NCBI GenBank assembly: GCA_008692225.1
Contig: VICG01000003.1
Location: forward strand, 1,915,501 to 1,979,500
Direction of reading: 5' to 3'
DNA from: Monilinia fructicola
Taxonomy: Eukaryota; Ascomycota; Leotiomycetes; Helotiales; Sclerotiniaceae
DNA length: 64,000 nt
Position numbers and translations under genes: made by a program. The notes below the pieces were generated by a model that ran no database searches, had not been told where the DNA came from, and worked only from the letters and a program-made list of their open reading frames with translations. This document shows, piece after piece, positions 1-12,496 of the stretch (its first letter is position 1; every line of letters starts with the position of its first letter).

Positions 1-2191
1 ACAGCAGCTGGCTGCATTCGATGATCCTCATTTATATCCCCATATATATCAAGCAAAGTATTTCGCAATATGGGCCTAAAAGAGTCGAAAGGATCAATTC
101 ATCGGATTGACGTTTTTCAGGGGTTTCTTAATTCATAGCGCGCAACAGTTTTGGTGTTTTTGAAATCTTGATGTTGTTTGATATTTGGTATTTAGTATTT
201 GGTATTTGGTATTGGATATTCGATACCTACTTGATATCACATTCTGTATACGACGTTCTAGGACTTAGATCCCACTCTTCCAGAGTTCCATTGCTTCTAG
301 AAGCTTAGAATGCGAAATTCCCTTCCCTATTAAGAATTCATAAATTAGTGGGGTCCAAAATTTATATCCAATCTTCCTTGTCGCCCTCGTCTGTGCCTGT
401 CAATTTCAATTTTAGTTGCCGCTTCCTACGCATGCTACCCATTAGCTGACCAAACTTACAGTAACGGAGTAGGCCTCACTACGGATACAAGCTCCCTCGA
501 TTGATTTGATTCCAACAACTTGACTAGGATAGGTGGATCTGGGAAGATGGATGTGCCTACTCTGTACAGAATGTGCCGCCACTTTTAAGACAGTTTGTAC
601 TACGATGGCTCGAGAGTGGGAGGAAAGAGAGTAACCCCCCCCGTTAGTTACGGTTACATTGGTACGATGTATAAAGGCGGCAATGAGATTTCACTGTATT
701 GAACGAGCTTCGGTACTTTGACAATTTTTCGATCCTTGTATTCATTTGTCCTAGTTTCCGATGAAAAGCCTCAAAATTTTTCGGATTAATCTCCTATGCC
801 TACCAGTTACGAGTACAAATAGGGGGGCGTGAGTTGAGGGTTACAAACATCATGACGAAAAACAAATTCGTACATCATCCAACCAGCACAGGCGGCAGAA
901 CTCGTTCCCCCATATATGCCATCCATTCCGCACGCACAGGCAATAATTGGGTTCCAATTGTGAGATTCAATAGATCAAGAGGGGCAGTTTCTAAGTAGTT
1001 TCTTGTTAAGATGCAAAGTGCAATAATATGATGTCCGTACCGTAATGCCGAACGCAACGCTGCCAGACTTGGCGAGACGACCAAAAAATCCCCAACCGCC
1101 GATGGTAACCTCTTCGATATTGAGGCGCGTATCGAGCCTCTATAACCTGGCATGAATCGTTGGGAAAAGAGGTCCTGCCGTTTGTTGTCTTGCTTTTTTT
1201 TATTGGATTCTTACTATTCCATCGACTGGCCGAGGCTCATGCAGGTACGGTCAAGAAGAGGTGAAGTTTTTGAAACCTACTCACCTGCATACAAGTAGTA
1301 TGCGAGTCATCTCAGATTCATTTAAACCTTCTTACTCGACCTTCCATTTCCTGTATGGAAATTCTTGAAATGGAAATCGCAAGGTCGTGATTTCACAGTT
1401 GGCTCAGTTTGATTGTCCCGAACACATGCATACAACTGTTCCATCACATAAAAACAAATTTTATTCCTTATTAATTTGTGGTTACAGCAGGTTTGTTTGG
1501 CGTTGTATGCATACAATGATACGTCCAAGGTCGTAGCAGATAAGTGCCGACTTTCTAGAAGGATTCGAGAATTTCCGAAAGAATCTCTTTTCTGCACTGA
1601 TGCTGCAGGCGTTATGCACTGCAAATGAAGAAAGCAATCAAAATGATTTCTCGGAATACCAACACAAACATTTCATTTGTCATGAGATTGTATATGTAAG
1701 TCATGCATTAACAAATTTGCAACACGAGGTTTGATGTGGCTTTTAGGGGTATTTTGTCATTTGGAATTCCAAATTGTATCACAAGCGTGAATGTTTGATA
1801 GAAAGGACAGGTTTCATGTGGTATCATTGACAAATTCTGATTTCTAATTGCCCCAGCAGTTATGTCCTGAATGCGTCGAAGCAGGGGAAGATTCGTCGGT
1901 CGAATTTCTTTTGCAGGCACTATTTCTCCAATTTCCTAAAACCTGCAGCATGATATCGTTGCTAGTTGCCATTCAACGGATCAGCTCTCAGGGCCTCCGG
2001 TGTCGACGAACATGTTTCATAGTAATATTAACGCATTGCCTGATCCCTTACACCCTCTTCGACTTTCTGTCACCTCCACCGCCACCACCGCCCCCATCTC
2101 GCTAGGCACTACCGTAGAGCCAGACAATAGGCTCATGCTCTTCCTCCCAGGCACTTTGGCATATACTCCCCACTAACACAGTAGCAATACC
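1..2191. other. Gene-free stretch, nothing assigned
   Basis: No open frame here is longer than about 100 codons with recognisable protein character, and none joins to another through convincing splice sites. The segment is moderately AT-rich and has a short run of near-identical TTTGGTATT-type words near 180-215. It could hold an untranslated leader or non-coding transcript, which the sequence alone cannot show. Confidence 0.5.
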
Positions 2192-2734
2192 CTATCCCCC
2201 ATACCGACTACCCACTACTTGATACCACGGCTGTGCTGCCCCCAGCATATAACATGCCAGGTTTGAGTACGAAGGATATGTATATTCCAACCCCGTATAC
2301 GGATATGAGAATGAAGGGTTAGTATATGGATACGAAGCTCCTGATGAGTAATAATGAAAAGGATAACATGTTGTTTGGGCTTGTGCTTGAACTAGAGGCT
2401 GAAGCTGAGCCGGTGGTTGATACATATAGCCTTGAGTACATCCCGAACTTCTAGTTATCTGCAGATATGGTGTCTGGACAGTTTGCGCGTCGTCAACATA
2501 CCCAGAAGAATCAGCGTATCCAGATCCAGAAGCACCATAATATTGGTAAGGTCCATATGGAAATGGAAAGACATACGAGTTGAAACCAGTACTTCGAGAG
2601 ACTCTTTCTTGTGAACTGAGGAGAGAAGGGTTCCGCTCGTGTGCGTAAGCAACTGATCGATATTGGGGAGGGGGGTCGGAATATTGGGTGGTCTGTGTCT
2701 GATAGAGACTTGAGTACGAGGGTGGGAGGGACAT
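2192..2734 (-). CDS. Tyr/Pro/Ser-rich orphan protein with two PPxY motifs
   Basis: A single uninterrupted 180-codon frame starts at a true ATG at 2734. The product is dominated by Tyr, Pro, Ser and Gln, with no predicted membrane segment and no fold I recognise. Near the N-terminus are PPSY (about residues 4-7) and PPQY (about residues 22-25). Both fit the PPxY motif bound by WW domains such as those of Rsp5/NEDD4 ubiquitin ligases; that such a ligase binds here is inference. The rest is an irregular series of YPYT/SYPY-like units, typical of disordered or aggregation-prone proteins. No neighbour suggests a function. It could be a chance frame in pyrimidine-biased DNA, but its length and composition make a real gene somewhat more likely than not. 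Confidence 0.45.
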   Translation of the reverse strand: MSLPPSYSSLYQTQTTQYSDPPPQYRSVAYAHERNPSLLSSQERVSRSTGFNSYVFPFPYGPYQYYGASGSGYADSSGYVDDAQTVQTPYLQITRSSGCTQGYMYQPPAQLQPLVQAQAQTTCYPFHYYSSGASYPYTNPSFSYPYTGLEYTYPSYSNLACYMLGAAQPWYQVVGSRYGG

Positions 2735-3839
2735 TATGTCTTAGGGGATGTAAGGTGTGGGTTGAGGTGATTATGATGGCCTGGGCTTTAGGTGCTGATA
2801 CGCATGTGGCCGTTATCGTTATGTAGAGGTGGGATGATTTGCATCATCGGGTATCTTATGCAACAATCGAGGAGGATAGGGGCTTTATGGCGATGGCACA
2901 AGTGATAACTTTGAGGCAAAAAAGTTTAAAGGCGCCTGTCAATCAACAATGATATGTTCTTATGTTCTCTGGCTTCTACTTATGTACAACTGAAGGGCTT
3001 TCCAAGTCTTTTCTTGACAAATATTCATCATCAACTGTATGAGAATCACGTAACGTCGTCACTAAATCACCCAAAGAACGCCGTTAACAAGCTCCAGCTA
3101 TCTTGAGAATATCAGACAGTGAATTTAAAATCAAGCATCGAATTGATATGTGTATTCGTAATTTCATGATATCAATAACTCTTGCACGTACCATGCATTC
3201 ATTGTACCTATCCAAGTATCTTTCCATCCAATTACATACTATTCCAGCAGGAAACCCCAACCCTCCCCGAAAGAATCTTATTCCTCCTGCACGAGGAATC
3301 CTAATTGTCAAGAAGCCTCCACGGCACCCAAGCGATGGATGGAATCGACGACGAAAGCGCTCCCCGGGACAAGCCGAGCGCAGACAAAGAATTGCTGTAT
3401 TGGATTTGGATGCCCTTCCCCGGTGAGCTATGTTGATGGGAATTCCCGTGTGCACAAAACCCCTTGCACCATTTCATCATTCATCAACCACCCAAAACGC
3501 GAAGAATGATTGATAACTCACCATTTCTTTACACATCCCGCACATACTCTGTACTCGGTAGTATAATTTCATCATCTCTCCACTCAACTCGTCCGCCCGC
3601 CAATATCGACATCAATCACCAAAACACCCGCCCGGCCACGCAACTCGAACTAACAAACCGCACTACTCGAACCATCCACTCCACATGATACCCACCCGCT
3701 TCCGCTCCACTCCACACTTTGTAGCAAACACTGCCGCACAATTCCCATGCTCAAAATCTCATCTTCAGTTGCAAAGATGATATGGGACAGAGGATGGAGT
3801 GCAAAAATGCAAAAAAGGATGTTGAGCGGTTGATCTGAA
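2735..3839. other. Intergenic stretch, no supported gene
   Basis: Two overlapping frames on opposite strands near 3084-3455 shadow each other and show no family resemblance. They are Arg/Pro-rich and end without splice continuation, so I do not call either. The part near 3460-3700 is C-rich and T-poor, resembling a fungal leader or promoter tract. Confidence 0.4.
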
Positions 3840-3938
3840 TGAGCCCCGCAGGGATCGAACCTGCAATCTTTTGATGGAGAGAACTATTATTTCTAATAGA
3901 AGTCGAAGTCAAACGCGTTGCCATTGCGCCAGAAGCCC
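3840..3938 (-). tRNA. tRNA-Arg (anticodon UCG) with intron
   Basis: Read on the minus strand, the segment folds as a complete cloverleaf. The 7-bp acceptor stem pairs GGGCTTC with GGGGCTC with three G-T pairs, followed by discriminator A at 3840. A D-arm GCG/CGC encloses AATGGCAA-type loop bases. The anticodon stem is TTTGA/TCAAA, and the T-arm is GCAGG/CCTGC with loop TTCGATC. The anticodon loop begins CTTCGA, giving anticodon TCG (reads CGA, arginine). A 27-nt intron lies at 3876-3902, directly after position 37, the canonical eukaryotic site. Removing it leaves 72 nt. The CCA end is not encoded, as expected. Confidence 0.9.
3876..3902 (-). other. tRNA intron (27 nt)
   Basis: This is the insert between anticodon-loop positions 37 and 38 of the arginine tRNA. 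It contains a short self-complementary stretch (CTATTA / TAATAG) that could form the helix recognised by the tRNA splicing endonuclease. Confidence 0.8.
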
Positions 3939-4352
3939 GATCTATTGTTGATGTTTGGATAATGGTTTAAATATATATAGTAATGTCAAGATCTGCGAAA
4001 AGGAAGGACAGCAAGGACGAAGGAGTGTGTGTGCTGGTGAGGAGGGGAGGAAGGATGACGATAGAAATGGGAGAGATACGAATGAGGGTGAATATGATGG
4101 TCTCTTGAATTGAAAAGAGAAAGATTTTGATTCAATGGTAGTAGAGTTGTGTTTGACTTCTATGTGGAACATTAGGTTTCATAGAGTACAGATAAATAGG
4201 GAAAGCAATTAGAGTAGACGCCTCAAGATAGAATTTTAATAGACCGTTCTCATTAGTAAAGAATCAATGCTCCTGTATTTTCATATCTCATATAAACATA
4301 ACACATATTCTACCTCATCCGTCTAATATTCCCTTTCCTCCTATCTGTCTAT

Positions 4353-5373
4353 CTACCTCTTCATAGCATCCAACATCTCCCCCCTAACCTTCCTCTCCTT
4401 GGCCCCTTCGCTCAAGCTTCCCAAACTCCTCAAATCCCCAACCACATCCTTAGCCTTGCCAAAATAAACCTCCTGCAATAGATTCCTCATCTTCAATTCC
4501 ATGTCTTCAACAAGTCTTCCAATATTAGCTATATGTTCTGCATCATCTTGAATTGGTAAATCGGCCTCGATTTGTCGTGTCATGTTCCCGCTGAGATCCA
4601 TTTCGCCGAGCTCATTGCCATTGGTAGAGAGAGAGAGGATGACGGTAGATGTGAGTTTGTAATGGGCGGTCCGGGCCCGGTCAACTGCTTCGAACACGTG
4701 GATGCTGTCCCAAGAACCGGCGGAGCTGGATGATGTCGGTGCCACTATTCATTCCGTGTTAACTTCCATCATAATTATCGATCACTCCATATGTCAAATA
4801 TCCTCCCAATGAAATAAATCTTACCTTTCTTCAAGAGAACCACACCCGCAAACCCATCGTCCAAATTCCAGAAATAAACACTACTAACACCCCCCTCATA
4901 ATACAGCTCCCTATAAACATCAAAAGCCTCATTGGCTCTGACTTCCATCTTCCTGACTCTTTCACTTGGCACAGCACCTTCACCTGCCCCATCATTGTTT
5001 CCCTGATCATCAACACCGCCCGGTGTAGTACCACCTATAGGCGTCTCGAACTCACCACTCCATGGAGAACGATAGCTATCGCCATCACGGTTATAGTCGC
5101 AGAGAAGATAATCGCGACCTGTTTTACGGCAGCGAGAAACGGTAAGAGGTTGATCGACGGAGCTGAGGAGATCCTCGGTTAGGGAGGGGACGAGATCAAT
5201 GAGGGAGTTTAGGTGGGTGGTGGTATGTTTGGGATTGAGGCGGCGGAGGAGATCGCTGTGGAGGTGAACGAGTTAGTGAGTTTCGTAGACGACTGTTTTT
5301 GCGCGATGTATTTTGTCATATGAAAGTAGGAAGACACTTACAGCGCGCTATCAAATTGATCAACTTCTGCCAT
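4353..5373 (-). CDS. CAP2: F-actin-capping protein subunit beta
   Basis: This is the beta subunit of the heterodimeric capping protein, which binds barbed ends of actin filaments and limits their growth, mainly at cortical patches. Three exons on the minus strand sum exactly to 285 codons (284 aa): 5373-5342, 5255-4825 and 4744-4353. All donors are GTAAG-type. Family hallmarks are clear: N-terminal DLLRRLNP, then [41 protein letters not shown], and a highly conserved block from [12 protein letters not shown] through LSGNMTRQ to [20 protein letters not shown]. Length is usual for the family. A Ser-rich linker (TSSSSAGS) sits at the exon 2/3 junction. The 32-nt first exon encodes [11 protein letters not shown]. 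The alpha subunit is not in this window. Confidence 0.95.
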
Positions 5374-5807
5374 TTTGAAGGTGGTTGTATGAAGTATGGA
5401 GCTTGCTTGCGTTGTCAAAGTTGAAGATGGAGGGGTAGGTCCAGTTTAGCGAGAAGCCGGGGTCTCCTTATCAACCACGTATTGATAGTAACAAAAAGGA
5501 TATTAATTCACTAAAAGCTACTTGACACAATCACTGTGTTTTGAATTGTAGGACTATGTACATGCTATTTCTGAAGTAGATACAGCATCGAGCCAGTAGG
5601 GCTCAAGCAAGAAAGACAAGCTATATGCAACCATTCGTCTACCTTCCCTGATATTGGATCGAGTTCCCTTGTCAAAGTTCCATCATACGCCAGTTTACCC
5701 ACCAATCCCCTGAAAAGTGCTCCAAGCCAATGTGTCAACTCCATTGTAATGAATCATCGCCCCTTTTATCGTACAATGCGAATGCAATGCAAACCCAGGA
5801 ATCCATC

Positions 5808-8800
5808 TTACAAGTCCAGTTCCGAATCAGAATCTTCAGCATAACCACTCGTGTTCCTCTTAGCTCTTCTATCACGTATCCAAGGACTACCGATATCCTC
5901 ATCCGGACCTGGTAAGCTTGGGTGATCCTTTTCATATTGTACTCGGAATTCCCATGCATCTTTATCCCATTTCGCTGATTTCACATTGTAATCCGTAACA
6001 GCTTCTTGGTAACTTTGTTTCCGTTCAAGTGCCCTATCGATATAAGGTTTCTTTATGTCATCTGGTGCCTCACTCCACATTTTTGAAATCATTTTCTTGA
6101 CTTCGTTGGTAATTGGTTTACCTTTCCCTGGCCGTCGTCCTTCCTCGCATTTCCTTTTGGCTTCTTCCCACGTATCCTTACTGTACATTTGATAGGCGTT
6201 AGAGTGGTTTTTTGCAGGCTTCCAAGGCCGCTCGCCAAGCTTGGCATAGATCGCATTCCATATCTCGATCTCATATGCTTCGAGACGTGTCTGTCTTGGA
6301 TCTTTGGGGATTTCAATAGTATCAGCCTTTCTCTTTGATGTCGATTCTTTGGGTGGAATAAGACCTTCCGGGATTTCAATTGGTCCAATTATAGCTTCCA
6401 ATACCTCTGAGGCTGCTCTGAGACCCGAAATGTAAGCTCCATGAACTGTAGCTGGATGAGTGCCACAGGTATGCTCTCCACCAAAGAAGAGATTGCCGAT
6501 AGGCTTCGCCATGACCCCATAATCATCACTTTGAAAATTTGGTCCAGTGTAAGAGTAACTACCACGAGAGAACTGGTCTTGGCCCCAACGAGTCACGATT
6601 GACTCTGCTGGCATAGGTACGTGATCACCAAAAATGCCTCGTAGCACGGTTGTAGCCTCGGCTACCAGATCCTGATTCGAGGTCTTCTCAGTGTAAAACG
6701 CTGCATCGCCAGCCATGAGAGCTAGTAAAGTCGGCACTCCGGAGGTTTTTGTGCAGTTGAACCACTGGAAGAATCTACCTCGGTGCTCGAAATACTCTCC
6801 TTGTTCTAGACTGAATTTGTTGGATGGATTACGAAGAGTTCCAAAGATATCTCTGCTTTGATCCCAGAAAGGCTCTTTGTAGACCAAGATCACTTTATTC
6901 AGGATTCCGTAACCGATTCGCTGGATTGCTCCGGTCTTCCATGAAGGTAGCTCTGGTTCAAATTGAATCTTGTTTTGCTTCAAAACACCCAGCGGAATAG
7001 TGGAAACAATATAATTTGCTTCAATTGACTCGCCGTTCTCGCAATCAATCCTAGATGAAGCAATAGTATGATGAGGGTTGTAGATGATACGTTTCACCGC
7101 ACTCTTCTTTTTCACATCCAGTAGTCTTGGAAAGTTCAATAGACCGCGAGGAACTTGTTGATAGCCTCCTGTAACCATTGTGTGCTTACCTTCCCATTCA
7201 TTACCTGCATCCAGATCCCAGCCTCCCAAGCTTAACTTGTTGCAGGTAATCGCATTACTGTACTCGAGATTTGCGACATGCCAGTTAATGAGCCTGAGGT
7301 CTAGCGGTGTGAAGTCAATCATTCTCATATATTGTCGAATGGCATCATCAAACACCGATCCAAGTGTAGCATTCTCTTTGCTCGTCGATCGTTCAAGATC
7401 TAGGTCAAATTCGATGCCAACACCATCTCTAAGCTTCCATCCAATCTCGCGGGCTTTATAGGCTGCGGTATGTACAGCTGGAATCCCAGGCTCAAGGTGG
7501 GATCTTCCAGTAAGCCTGTCCGATGCTACGGGCACCATTTGTTCGGCGGCAGATGATTTCTCACTTGGAGCAGATTGCGTGGCGACACTGGCTCTATTCT
7601 CATCCTCACTAATTGTCCTCGATCCATCTCCATTACCGTCCCGCCCTGCGTCTAGATGGTCTCTATCACCATCAACGAGAGGTGGTGGTGCAATTTTGAA
7701 TTTATACTCACCAACACGATCGAGAATGTAATTGAAAAGCTTCTCGGCATGTTGGTCGCGTTCAAGATCAACTGGATGACCGTCATCGTAGAGTGTAGTA
7801 TCCGGCTTCAATGGATGATAAGGTAGGGCTAGTTGTCCTCTGACAATAATGTTCAATGGATTGCCCCGATCAAAACCAGTAATGATCATGCCGCCCATTT
7901 CTGCAGTATATCTGCTGCCGGGAAATAGGGTGGGGTATTCCGGTCGTGATGCGTATTGCCGGGAATATACTCTTCCGCCAACACGGTCTCTACCTTCGAC
8001 TACGACTACATGAGGTAACCCCTCGCCCATTTCATGAAATCGATCTTCGAACTGGGCGAAGAGGCCTTCTAACTGTCTAGCACAGCCTAAACCAGACATA
8101 CCAGCTCCAATAACTGCGATAGTCCGTCGATTCTTTCCGGTACTTTGAAGATTTCTCTTGTCTACCTTGGACTCTGGATTCTCTAGACAACCGTAGTTAA
8201 TATAACCACGCCGAGCCAGCCATTCGTGGCAAACTCGAGCAGCTTCAAACCACCGGCTGTCTCTTGCACATCCGATAGCTTCATCTCTCATTACATGTAT
8301 TGAGGGGTTACGGGTCCATAGCCGGAGAATTCCATTTCTAATATTGAGATACGTCGTGACCTGTTGATGGCTTATGTGCCTACGCAACATATGATACTCC
8401 TCTGGGTGAAGAGTGTATGGACTAAGACGTGAAGATTCTGCTGCTGCGATACACTGCCTGGCATATTCTGCCGGATGAACGTCCGGAGGTATCGATTCTT
8501 TGGGACGTACATTATATTTCTGTCTATTTCCATCTAGGGATGATGCCTTTGTAGCCTCCCGCAAATTCTTTTCGAAATCTGCTGGAGAATTAGGATGGCT
8601 TGACAATGAGGACAGTGATGAGGAACCGTCGTCTTGATCAGTAGTCATTGAAGAGGCTAAAGAATCTCGGGCACTCTCGGGCTTCAAGTGTATGTTGCCA
8701 TCCGACGCGTATTTGGGTTGGCGTGCAGCTCTATAAAGAAAGGTCAATACAAGTATTGACGGCCCATTCGACAGCTCCACAAGACAAAAGGAGATGATCG

Positions 8801-9126
8801 ATTGATACATACTTTTTGTTACCATTGGTACTGGGATTGGGATCTTTGATGACCCTTGCACGGGATTTGATATCAGGTTGGAAATTATCAGTGGAGGTAT
8901 CAACGATAATAGTATGTTCAAAATTTTCAAAAGTGGGTTGGGATTCAATGGTGTCGAGTGTTGCATCGAAGCCAGGAGTAGATATAGTACCCGGAGTGGA
9001 TGAATCTCTTCCGTCCTCTGTGGACTCAAATATGGCGAGATGAGAATCTAATTCTTGAAATCCCATCAATGTATCGTGACCTAAGTCATCTTGTTGACTT
9101 ATCTGGGCATCCATCGCAGTTGCCAT
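5808..9126 (-). CDS. LSD1-type lysine-specific histone demethylase with SWIRM, amine oxidase and HMG-box domains
   Basis: This is a FAD-dependent amine oxidase of the LSD1/KDM1 class, expected to act on methylated histone H3 in the nucleus. There are two exons, 9126-8813 and 8730-5808, joined across an 82-nt intron (donor GTATGT, acceptor TATAG), giving 1078 aa. In order: an acidic/Ser-rich N-terminus; a SWIRM domain around residues 200-310 (YTLHPEEYHML to CHEWLARRGYINYG); the FAD-binding Rossmann motif AVIGAGMSGLGCARQL; the amine oxidase domain with GGRVYS early and FGGEHTCGTHPATVHGAY near its end; then an HMG-box-like C-terminus (WKPAKNHSNAYQMYSKDTW and following Lys-rich helices). A Glu/Ser/Asp-rich insert splits the oxidase domain. 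SWIRM-oxidase-HMG order is known for fungal Lsd1/Lsd2 proteins. The start is the first ATG of exon 1. Confidence 0.92.
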
Positions 9127-9802
9127 GTCGAGAGGTCTAAACCCTGTGACTTCTTCTGTGGAATGCTTCGATATAAAGTATGTTCGGAGGGGGGGTGGTC
9201 AGAGTTGCGAGACGATGAAGTGCCTATCTACAGCCTCAGCCATGAGCCGAAAAAACCCCTTATTATTGTCCAATTCGATAAGATATGTTCTCAGCTATCT
9301 GTTCTGATATCGTTAGGATCTTCATATAGACAACATAAAGAGATATACGTCTTACACGTGGATTGGTCTCACCTCTATCATTCAACATATTGCGATGGAT
9401 GTCGCACACCGCACCGAGTCTCAAATATGTAGTTCTTCGTCTATCTTCGGCATCCGTAGGCGAAGGATTTGGAGGTGCTTTTAGGACTCGAGGGAGTCTG
9501 TTGATCGCTTTGTCGTACGATATGGACATCTCATGTCTTATGGAATCCGGGCGGGCAAAAGATGCGGATAGCGATCACGTGTGGTTTTTATTTAGTTTTA
9601 GAATGAACAACAAGGAACCCTAAAAATGCAATACGTCCGAACTTATTGTAGCAGTGCATTCCAGGTATTCAGAAGGGCATGGCCAAGATATTGTATTGCA
9701 TCTAATTTCATTGTTGGTAAATGTTTTCATTTAAGATTACTATTACTAGAGGCTGGAGCAGTCTGTCCTTTTATCTCTTGTCATGATAATTCTCATTGTT
9801 CT
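9127..9802. other. Intergenic: LSD1 leader/promoter and VPS33 3' flank
   Basis: Several short frames here have no protein character. The segment must hold the promoter of the minus-strand demethylase gene and the downstream flank of VPS33. I saw no distinct element. Confidence 0.5.
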
Positions 9803-12136
9803 TCATAAGGTTACATCTGGCACACTACTCCTCCTGCCCAACGAGTCCTTCTCTATAGCTACATTCATCATTCGGTCCCCATTTATGATTGATGTTGTGC
9901 AGATAACTATCTGCTTCCGTGCTGTGTATCTGTTAGTCTATTTCGAAATGCCTGCAGAGTAGAAATGAAGTGCATACCTTCTTCTTGCTTCGCGATAAAT
10001 CTCAAAGCTGCAATCTCCGTGAATGTTATTCCACCCAAGAATACAACGAAAACAGTCTTCTTCTCTCCGCTACCGGTGAGAAGAGCTCTCGCTTTCACAG
10101 CTTTATCTTCCCCTGTTTGTACTTCATCAAAAGTCTGTCCGCGCACATGCTTCAAAGGCTCATCAAATCCTCGCCAGCCTTGAGAGGCGCCACCAGTGGC
10201 TACACCCCCAGTATTGTTCGCATTTCCTCCTCTGGTCATCGAAGTCAGATATTGCTTTTGCAATATGCATTGAACAAGGCGTATCGAGAGCGGAGCGTAG
10301 CCACTATAAACATAAGCAATGTCGTTTGGATCGTGCTCGTTCACTTCGTCAACAATTAGGCGAAGTTGCTTTCGCAGATAAGAATAATTGGTATTAGTGC
10401 CAGTTTGAGTTCCAGCCCCAGTCAAAGGAATCATTGATGCCATTGGAGATGACCTTGAGAGAAGTAGTTGTAATTTCTCCAGAGCATCCAAGGTAAGCAT
10501 GTGCTGGTATCCGTACGCATGTAAGATCATTTTTTTGAATGTATCCAATTCGCGAGGTTTGATACCACCAGAAATGCAGGATTCCAGACACAAAAGTCGA
10601 AGGACTTCTGAGAGAGGGGCATCTCGAGCAATGAGCTCCTCGATGGCGTCGTGCTGTGAAGAAGGGTCGGCACCCGCAACCAAATTCTGCTGAACTTCTA
10701 GCAATCGGCTGAATTGTTCTGTACGCGTGTGTTTCATTATTTCTTCTGCTAAACCAGTATGTATTTTCAAACTTTGTTGTTCAGCCTGGTAACCGGGAAG
10801 CTTGTTCACGAACTCTCTCAATTCTGCAGTACTTTTAGTTCCATGCCGACTTTCATAGTCATCTTTGAGACGCCGGGCAACCTTATTCAGTAATGGCCCA
10901 ACAATCGCGAAATTAGTATCCCTCAATTGAGAGTAAAGTTTATCGGACGAGTCAAGTATTATTTTTCTCTTTTTGGTCTGCACAGGTGCTGCTCCAACTG
11001 TTTTTGACGACCCTTGAGCAGCTTGAGGAGCCGACCCCACAATGGATGAGTCCACATCGGCTTGATTATGTTGAATGCCTACCGCTTCGTCAATCAACCC
11101 TTCATATGTCAATTGCGTAAGTAAGGGGGTCGCGTAATCAATTTCGCGATCGATAATGATGAGGCTTTCGATCGTATTACTCGGGGAGAGCCCAAGCTTG
11201 TTGACTTCATTGGTATCTTCGCCCGCGATCAATTCTTGTCGCATTCGTAAGAGAAGATCAGCAAGTCTCTTCGCATTATCACCCTGCCCGGTCATTCGGG
11301 GAAATAGGCCATGTTTTTGTTGTATGAGCATCAAAGCACGTGCGAGGAGAAATGTCGGTGTTGGATCTTTTCGTAAATACAAGTCTTCGAACGATTCGTC
11401 CAATTCTAACGACAAAAGGTCCTTTTCGAGTGGAAGAAAGTAAAAAGGAAATTCAGCAATACTGGTATCACCCAATACTCCGGCTTCTTCAAGAATCTTT
11501 TCCGATACCAATGTTCGCCGTGGAACCCAAAATATGGAAAATTCATGTCCTGTTTGGCTCTCTCGCTGCATGCGCTTGATATGGTCTAAGACTGTCAGCA
11601 CGTTCTGATGGCATCAAACACAAGGTGGAAACCGGGAATACGCTTATGATCGTGTTGTCTAGATATATAGAGATTGTTCATGTAGGGATCGAGACTGACC
11701 GAATAGAGTGGGATGAATACTTCTATAAGGTCTACTTTTGAGATCCCATCATAGGTATGAGGAGATAAAGAAAGTGAGCAAAATTGGCAAACACTTACCA
11801 GCTATTGATTGAGCATGCTTCGCACTCTCTCCCCTTGCAATGAATACGACATTCTGCTGGCTAACATCTGCGTTGCCATTCTCTAAAAAGAAGACCTTGT
11901 CGACGCCATAATCTTGAAGAGTCGAAAACTTGACAATTATGCCAAGTGGACCAGCCAAACTCTTCTCAAGTACCAGATTCTTCTTTCCGCGAATCTGCGG
12001 GAAGTAACGTGTCAGCTGCGACCTCAAGCAGCTCGAGAGACGGTGAGGCCTTACTTACACCCTCTAATAAATACAGCAAATCTTTCCTCGCTTTGTCTTT
12101 GATCTGATCTGTATCAAACCCAACATGAGGAGCCAT
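9803..12136 (-). CDS. VPS33: Vacuolar sorting protein VPS33 (Sec1/Munc18 family)
   Basis: VPS33 is the SM-family subunit of the HOPS and CORVET tethering complexes, which hold SNAREs for fusion at endosome and vacuole. Four exons on the minus strand sum to 667 codons (666 aa): 12136-12059, 11994-11799, 11585-9978 and 9921-9803. The N-terminus encodes DLLYLLEGIRGKKNLVLEKSL, followed by GVDKVFFLEN. The third exon opens with DHIKRMQRES and carries HEFSIFWVPRRTLVSEKILEE, then SLIIIDREIDYATPLLTQL, the family's most conserved segment. The last exon gives RKQIVICTTSIINGDRMM. A reading that ignores the last intron would stop early after QHGSR; the spliced reading restores the conserved end. It is head-to-head with histidyl-tRNA synthetase. 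Confidence 0.95.
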
Positions 12137-12496
12137 AGTGAGCTCTACATGCGGGATGGATAATGATCACAAGGTTGATGTAAAAGGGAAATGCTGGGGG
12201 AACGAGGTGTGGATTTCCAAGCTTCTACTTCAAGCATCCATCATTGTTTTGGGTTCCGAGCCCCAGCAACGGATCGGAACTTTCGTCCTATATTTCACCG
12301 ATGACCGATAAAATGATCAAATAAGTGGAAATGATGGAACTCCCCGCACCATAAGCGCAAGCGAGTTTCTATGCCACCCACCGCTCAGCCTCGTGTTGTG
12401 CATAAACAAAAAAATCGAGCCTACCCAATGACTCAGAATCGAGGAAACTGAACCTGCCCAATCTTATCCAAACCCCATATCGATATGAGAAAGTGA
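12137..12496. promoter_or_regulatory. Divergent promoter, VPS33 / histidyl-tRNA synthetase
   Basis: A 360-nt interval separates the two start codons and must contain both promoters. I see no clear TATA box facing either gene, consistent with housekeeping promoters. The part nearest the synthetase is A/C-rich, like a fungal leader. Confidence 0.6.
12485..12496 (+). promoter_or_regulatory. Minimal upstream ORF abutting the synthetase start
   Basis: The codons ATG AGA AAG TGA end immediately before the ATG at 12497. If the transcript begins upstream, this three-residue uORF terminates with no spacer before the long-form start. That could bias ribosomes toward the downstream ATG at 12653. The arrangement is seen in the sequence; the regulatory effect is inference. 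Confidence 0.45.

Noticed and set aside
3084..3455. Opposed 107- and 123-codon frames
   Set aside because: Mirror frames of the same DNA without homology, splice signals or a convincing context.
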